Source of the DNA: UBA6224 sp963730375
GTDB lineage: Bacteria; Patescibacteriota; Saccharimonadia; Saccharimonadales; UBA4665
Direction: 5' to 3'
Assembly: GCA_963730375.1 (NCBI GenBank)
Contig: CAVSRJ010000001.1
Span: forward strand, 124,001-188,000
DNA: 64,000 nt
Position numbers and translations under genes: made by a program. Below are positions 60,116-64,000 of this stretch, in pieces. The notes under the pieces are model-generated. The model was not told the DNA's origin and did no database searches. It saw only the letters and a program-made list of their open reading frames with translations. The stretch's first letter is position 1. Each line of letters starts with the position of its first letter.

Positions 60116-60985
60116 CTATAGTTTCTGGCAGGTAGAGCAGACGTGTGTACCACGACCAGCGACGCGCGTTTTTTCGATGGTCGTGCCGCAACGGGGACAG
60201 GCCTGACCCTCCCGTCGGAAGACGTTCGCAAAGCTCATATAGCTGCCCTTCTTGCCTTCCGCGTCGACATAGGTAGCATTAGACGAACCACCCTTGTCGA
60301 TACTTAGTCGAAGTACATTGACGAGTGCCGCGTGCAGCGCTTTTAGTTTTGATACACTTACGTCGCCAACTCGTATAGCCGGATGTATTTTGGCGCCCCA
60401 CAGACTCTCGTCGGCATAGATATTGCCGACACCGGCAATAACCGATTGATCCAACAGTGCCGCCTTGATGGAGGTGTTCTGGCGTCGTTTGAGACGGTCG
60501 CGCAAGACTTGCCACGTGAACGCCTCTTCGAGCGGCTCTGGTCCGACTCGCTGCATAAAATCGATGTTCGGGACCTCAACCGTCGGATATAACTTCATCC
60601 ACCCAAATTTGCGTTGGTCGTTAAAAAACAACTTGGAACCAGAGGTAAAAGTCAGTGTGATGCGCGTTGACTTGTCCGGCAGCCGAGCTATTAGGCTATC
60701 GCTGGGATGCCCTGCCCCCCAGTGTTCTGTGGCACTGTCAAATACCAGCTGGCCGGTCATTTTCAGGTGAATAACGAGGCTGTATTCGCTCGACAGATCG
60801 ATTAACAGCACTTTGGCGCGTCTGCGAACTGCCAGGACGCTGGCTCCGACCAAAAACTGCTGCACATCAGCGGGCGCATTCGGGAATGATTTTTCGTTGT
60901 CATGAGACGCCGACGCAACAAACAAGCCTGGCAGCAATCGCTCCAAGCCCGCTCGCACTGTCTCTACCTCGGGAAGTTCCGGCAT
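60116..60985 (-). CDS. mutM: Formamidopyrimidine-DNA glycosylase
   Basis: The 289-residue protein begins PELPEVETVRAGLERLLPG (catalytic Pro2 and Glu3), with LVIHLKMTGQL, LFFNDQRKFGWMKLY, QSVIAGVGNIYADESLW (helix-two-turn-helix) and a C-terminal zinc finger CPRCGTTIEKTRV then CSTC. It removes 8-oxoguanine. I chose ATG 60985 because the N-terminal Pro2 is catalytic and TACAAT ends 6 bases upstream (leaderless). Confidence 0.96.
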   Translation of the reverse strand: MPELPEVETVRAGLERLLPGLFVASASHDNEKSFPNAPADVQQFLVGASVLAVRRRAKVLLIDLSSEYSLVIHLKMTGQLVFDSATEHWGAGHPSDSLIARLPDKSTRITLTFTSGSKLFFNDQRKFGWMKLYPTVEVPNIDFMQRVGPEPLEEAFTWQVLRDRLKRRQNTSIKAALLDQSVIAGVGNIYADESLWGAKIHPAIRVGDVSVSKLKALHAALVNVLRLSIDKGGSSNATYVDAEGKKGSYMSFANVFRREGQACPRCGTTIEKTRVAGRGTHVCSTCQKL

Positions 60986-61054
60986 ATCTGTATTGTAGCA
61001 AGCCGATACACCGAAAACCCCTCGCCCGGTCAGATGCGAGGTACAATGAGAGCT

Positions 61055-61291
61055 ATGGATAGTCTGTCTCACCTATTATCACGCAAGGATTTCGACGAGC
61101 CCCCTGAAATTAAGGCTATCAAAAACTTTGTGCGCGACACCTTTCAAGCTGATGTCAACGTCCAGGTACGAGAGCGCGATATTGTCATAATCGTACCCGG
61201 GGCCTCACTCGCTAGTCGGCTGCGTTTTGCAATGCCCGCCCTCAAAGAAGCAGCCGGCACCGATAAGCGAATTGTCCTGCGAATTAGCTAG
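61055..61291 (+). CDS. Small protein with a DUF721/DciA-like pattern
   Basis: The 78-residue protein is MDSLSHLLSRKDFDEPPEIK followed by VRERDIVIIVPGASLASRLR and FAMPALKEAAGTDKRIVLRI. The strand-helix-helix-strand pattern resembles the KH-like DciA/DUF721 domain that loads replicative helicase, but similarity is weak. TACAAT is 7 bases before the ATG. Convergent with the next gene. Confidence 0.5.
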   Translation: MDSLSHLLSRKDFDEPPEIKAIKNFVRDTFQADVNVQVRERDIVIIVPGASLASRLRFAMPALKEAAGTDKRIVLRIS

Positions 61292-61839
61292 TTAAAACTA
61301 ACGTCTTTGGTCAGATCGTAGAAGTCGGGAATCTGCTTCTTGAAGAGATCCTGAGTCCTGCTGACATCACCGCGGTAGGTCTTGTCACCACAGCTACTAG
61401 ACCAGTAGTGCTGAATAACACTGCCGCTACCATCGACGATTTCGTATACAGCCTTGCTGCCGAGTGCACAGTAGCCTGATTCGTCCTCGTACGCCTTGGT
61501 GTCGTTGCCGTTGGTATAGTTGACGCTCAAGTCGAGAGAACGCAAGAAGTCGCGGTATGCCAAGGTATTCATGGGGTACGTTCGGGTGCGAACGATATCA
61601 CCCTGGTATCCCTTGTACAGGGTTAGGGTTGCATCACTGCGACCGACAACAATCTCGGCTTCGTAGTGATTTTGCGAGGCTTGGGTAGCGTTAATCAGCT
61701 CCATACGCATGGTCGTATCAGTCAGTGCGTAATCTTCGAGTGGAGTCGGTTGCACAGCAGAGCCACCCCCAGATAGGAGCTTGATGATGATAAAGATTAT
61801 CACCACGATTGCGACCAGTAGTCCGATGAGATATCTCAT
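61288..61839 (-). CDS. Membrane-anchored extracellular protein
   Basis: Not recognised. From ATG 61839 the 183-residue product has an N-terminal membrane helix (RYLIGLLVAIVVIIFIIIK), then an extracellular domain with TLTLYKGYQGDIVRTRTYPM and a Cys pair (ESGYCALGSKAV, SSSCGDKTYRGDV). A longer frame exists upstream, but its added residues lack family support. Confidence 0.6.
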   Translation of the reverse strand: MRYLIGLLVAIVVIIFIIIKLLSGGGSAVQPTPLEDYALTDTTMRMELINATQASQNHYEAEIVVGRSDATLTLYKGYQGDIVRTRTYPMNTLAYRDFLRSLDLSVNYTNGNDTKAYEDESGYCALGSKAVYEIVDGSGSVIQHYWSSSCGDKTYRGDVSRTQDLFKKQIPDFYDLTKDVSFN

Positions 61840-61902
61840 ATTCCAACTCGCATAACTATATGCACGTTTAACAATAGCATAAACGTCACAAAAAAGCAAG
61901 TA

Positions 61903-62490
61903 CTAGATGCGTGTCAGTATCTGTTGGAGTTCGTGTTTTGCCTGTGGCAATGACTCGTATACTATGGCCTGCATCCCAACCGCCTGTGCCGCCTCGCAGT
62001 AACCTTCCCTGTCATCCAGGAATACACACGCCTCCATGGGTAACCCGAGGCGTTCTGCCGCAATCTGATACGCCTCTATCTCTGGTTTGGCGTAGCCAAT
62101 ATCGCTTGATACCACGATTTCATCAAAATACTCATTGAGCGCATTATTCGGAAAACGTCGCTCTAGGCCGCTTTTAGTAATATTGCTCAACAGTGCGGTT
62201 TTGTAGTCCCTACGCAGGTCCTTGATATAGGCTAGTAGTTTGCGGTCTACCGTTTCACCGTCTCTGATGCGAGCACGGTATTCGTCCAGTGTCAGGCCTA
62301 GCGTCTGGGCAGCCCGCTCACTTGATTCTGTCGGATCGATAACACCTTTGTTGGCAGCATGTATCAGGCTACGCAACTCCTGCACGGCGGCCGGGTCTGT
62401 CTCGACCAGCTCATTGCACAGCGCACTCAGCGCATCGGTAATAATGACGCCAAAAAAATCGAAAATAATAGCCTCGATTGGTCTGCTCAT
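61903..62490 (-). CDS. HAD-superfamily hydrolase (subfamily IA)
   Basis: The 195-residue protein has IIFDFFGVIITDALSALCNE (motif I DXFGV with nucleophilic Asp), LLSNITKSGLERRF (motif II), GYAKPEIEAYQIAAERLGLP (motif III Lys) and CVFLDDREGYCEAAQAVGMQ (motif IV DD). A phosphatase on a small metabolite is likely; substrate unknown. TACAAT lies 6 bases before the ATG. Confidence 0.9.
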   Translation of the reverse strand: MSRPIEAIIFDFFGVIITDALSALCNELVETDPAAVQELRSLIHAANKGVIDPTESSERAAQTLGLTLDEYRARIRDGETVDRKLLAYIKDLRRDYKTALLSNITKSGLERRFPNNALNEYFDEIVVSSDIGYAKPEIEAYQIAAERLGLPMEACVFLDDREGYCEAAQAVGMQAIVYESLPQAKHELQQILTRI

Positions 62491-62542
62491 ATATCTATTG
62501 TACGCGACTAGTGCAGAGCCTGCAGCTAGAGTACAATATGAA

Positions 62543-63007
62543 ATGATGAAATTACGTTACGAAACCGGTGTTGCTGCCATGACCCAATTTTTGGCGGTGA
62601 TTTTCCTCAACTTCATCGGTGCTATCGTTAGCTCTATCGATGTCTGTACCGGTGCGACAAATGCCTACGACTGCGTCAGCGGCATTGGTATCGACCTACT
62701 CTATGTCATCATTTTGGCGTTTTGGTTCGGCTTCCTGTGGGTGCTCGCCTACGCTGCCCAGGATCGACGCGATCACCGGCTCGCCACCATCTTGATGGCA
62801 GCCGAATTCATGGTACTGGTGGTGGCATTATTTAATGCCAAGCACTTCCCCAACATCATTGGCCTCATCACCAGCCTGACAAACGCGGCGCTTGCTGTCT
62901 GGGTCATCTACCTGGCGTTCCGCCTGACTCGTGCTAAGGGTGGTCGCATCACCGCTCGCACGACACGTCGCCCCCGTCGCCGCGTCCAATCAACCAAAGA
63001 AGATTAG
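62543..63007 (+). CDS. Four-span membrane protein
   Basis: Not recognised. The 154-residue protein has four hydrophobic segments (about 15-33, 50-70, 82-100, 106-126) and a strongly basic tail (TRAKGGRITARTTRRPRRRV). It starts at ATG 62543 with TACAAT 5 bases upstream. Confidence 0.6.
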   Translation: MMKLRYETGVAAMTQFLAVIFLNFIGAIVSSIDVCTGATNAYDCVSGIGIDLLYVIILAFWFGFLWVLAYAAQDRRDHRLATILMAAEFMVLVVALFNAKHFPNIIGLITSLTNAALAVWVIYLAFRLTRAKGGRITARTTRRPRRRVQSTKED

Positions 63008-63432
63008 CTTACTAATAACCGTGTAAACGCTGGGGGGTATTTGTCCTTGAGGCGTTCAGCAGCCTCGGCCAGTGCTACCCATTCGAAATCAGTGTATTCT
63101 TCACTCATCGTTATCATGATTTCCTGAGGCACCTGGATACGGTACACAATCAACACTAGGCCAACTGTTTTCTCATCGTCAACTGGTATCTGTATATTCG
63201 ATATGCAGCTCCCGAAATACTGCGGCTCACCATAGTCAGCCAGCCCGGTTTCTTCTGCAATTTCACGGTGCAGCGCCTCGAGTTCGGTCTGCCCATCCTG
63301 GATGCGTCCTCCGGCAATGTCCCAGTGCGAGTTGCCGTCATCAAATACTTTTGTTTTCATGACCAGAACCGTGCCGTCCGGCCGTTGCAGTAAGGCCTTC
63401 ACGCCGACATGGAATAATCGTTCATGCGCCAT
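63004..63432 (-). CDS. NUDIX hydrolase
   Basis: The 142-residue protein has a Nudix box GGRIQDGQTELEALHREIAEETGL (residues 40-63; the REXXEE catalytic part reads REIAEE). Substrate unknown. GGAGAAATAA lies before the ATG and it begins one base after the methyltransferase gene's stop. Confidence 0.92.
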   Translation of the reverse strand: MAHERLFHVGVKALLQRPDGTVLVMKTKVFDDGNSHWDIAGGRIQDGQTELEALHREIAEETGLADYGEPQYFGSCISNIQIPVDDEKTVGLVLIVYRIQVPQEIMITMSEEYTDFEWVALAEAAERLKDKYPPAFTRLLVS

Positions 63433-64000
63433 TTATTTCTCCGCCACGACTTCGATGACGCTGTTAATTTCCTGCTCATCGCCCGCCCTATCGAATGACA
63501 TGGTAAGCGATTCTTCATACTTGTCGATGGCACTGATTGTAAAACCAGCTTTTTGTAGTGCATCAGAAATGCTTTCTTTGGTGTGAAAATATCGTTTAGC
63601 GCTGCCCCAGTTGTTCTGATACGTCGTAAAGTGTGTCTCCTCGTCATACGATAATGTTGGGGACTTTTGTAACTCTAGACTATCCGTCGAGCGTACCGCG
63701 ACAAACAAGCGGCCAGTTGGTCGTAATACCCGGTAGAGTGATGCCAGGGCCACCTCCAGTTGCTGCACTGTCAGATAGTGCAGCACCAGTCGCGCATAGA
63801 CATAATCAAACGAGTTGTCCTCGTACGGGAGCTCGCCAGCCACATCTTCGACCTTGACCGTGATGTGTTCGCTCATACCCTGCTCGGCTATTTTTGCTCG
63901 GGCTTGCTCGGCGCCATCTTTGTCTAACGTCGTGGCTACGATACGTCGACGCGGGTCATACTTCGCCATCCTGATTTCCGCCTCGCCGCCCGTCGATATG
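63433..64000 (-). CDS. Class I SAM-dependent methyltransferase (5' truncated by window edge)
   Basis: The frame runs past base 64000. Visible are VATTLDKDGAEQARAKIAEQ, VEDVAGELPYEDNSFDYVYA and LHYLTVQQLEVALASLYRVL with RPTGRLFVAVRSTDS, typical of the Methyltransf_11 fold. Motif I (glycine loop) would lie beyond the window. The internal ATG at 63969 would drop motif I, so it is unlikely to be the true start. Confidence 0.82.
   Translation of the reverse strand, partial: ISTGGEAEIRMAKYDPRRRIVATTLDKDGAEQARAKIAEQGMSEHITVKVEDVAGELPYEDNSFDYVYARLVLHYLTVQQLEVALASLYRVLRPTGRLFVAVRSTDSLELQKSPTLSYDEETHFTTYQNNWGSAKRYFHTKESISDALQKAGFTISAIDKYEESLTMSFDRAGDEQEINSVIEVVAEK

Noticed and set aside
1..64000. CRISPR arrays, insertion sequences, prophage
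   Set aside because: No regularly spaced repeats, transposase or phage structural genes were seen; XerA and the tRNA fragment alone do not define an element.

Overview
The window reads as a chromosomal segment of a Patescibacteria/CPR bacterium, most probably a Candidatus Saccharibacteria (TM7) member. This assignment is inference. It rests on a mid-GC genome using TGA as a normal stop, a long type IV pilus locus with PilM/N/O and several prepilins, RNase J plus PNPase, a fused OtsAB, many short membrane or hypothetical proteins, compact minus-strand operons, and almost no biosynthetic genes. No database search was possible.

Layout. 0-5 kb: end of comM, infC-rpmI-rplT, rnpB, an ASCH-RNase H fusion, a PCD-like gene, tRNA-Pro, an M50 protease and rpmB. 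4.5-9.1 kb: an MBL/wHTH pair, miaA, an alkyltransferase-like gene, and thrS (frameshifted) behind a T-box-like leader. 9.2-12.5 kb: tRNA-Val, an NrdR-like regulator, a GT2 glycosyltransferase operon, tRNA-Thr and tRNA-Gly. 12.5-15.4 kb: an MFS exporter and a GC-rich LysM-NlpC/P60 peptidoglycan hydrolase that looks transferred. 15.7-19.7 kb: tRNA-Asp, a PpiC-type chaperone, tRNA-Arg with a partial duplicate, ndk and a tyrosine recombinase. 19.7-33.4 kb: the type IV pilus locus (pilMNO, pilB, pilT with two frameshifts, pilC, pilA, pilD, three minor pilin-type proteins and a large secreted protein). 33.5-38.3 kb: ychF, a PH-domain protein, a Crp/Fnr regulator, a PRTase-like gene, tlyA and efp (both frameshifted). 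38.4-42.5 kb: rpsF-ssb-rpsR and ftsK. 42.5-43.5 kb: about 1.1 kb with no convincing gene, holding a perfect 12-bp-arm palindrome. 43.5-51 kb: RNase J, UDG, pnp, rpsO, a split hypothetical gene and truB. 51-54.4 kb: a GC-rich two-gene island, a degenerate DHH-like protein and rpsT with a histone-like tail. 54.4-64 kb: holA, otsAB, a HEXXH protein, mutM, small membrane proteins, a HAD hydrolase, a NUDIX hydrolase and a truncated methyltransferase.

Expression signals form a pattern. At least 14 first-in-operon genes have a -10 hexamer (TACAAT/TAGAAT/TATACT) 5-9 nt before the ATG, implying leaderless mRNAs. Ribosomal-protein and other operons instead carry Shine-Dalgarno sites. Several strong promoters (infC, rpsF, rpsT, ndk, ychF, tRNA-Val) contain a CCYCTGTT element between or over the -35 and -10. 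Intergenic regions hold at least three families of structured repeats.

Five reading frames (thrS, pilT, tlyA, efp and a hypothetical gene at 49.4-50.1 kb) are broken by single-base indels. These could be sequence errors or real, and need raw-read checking.
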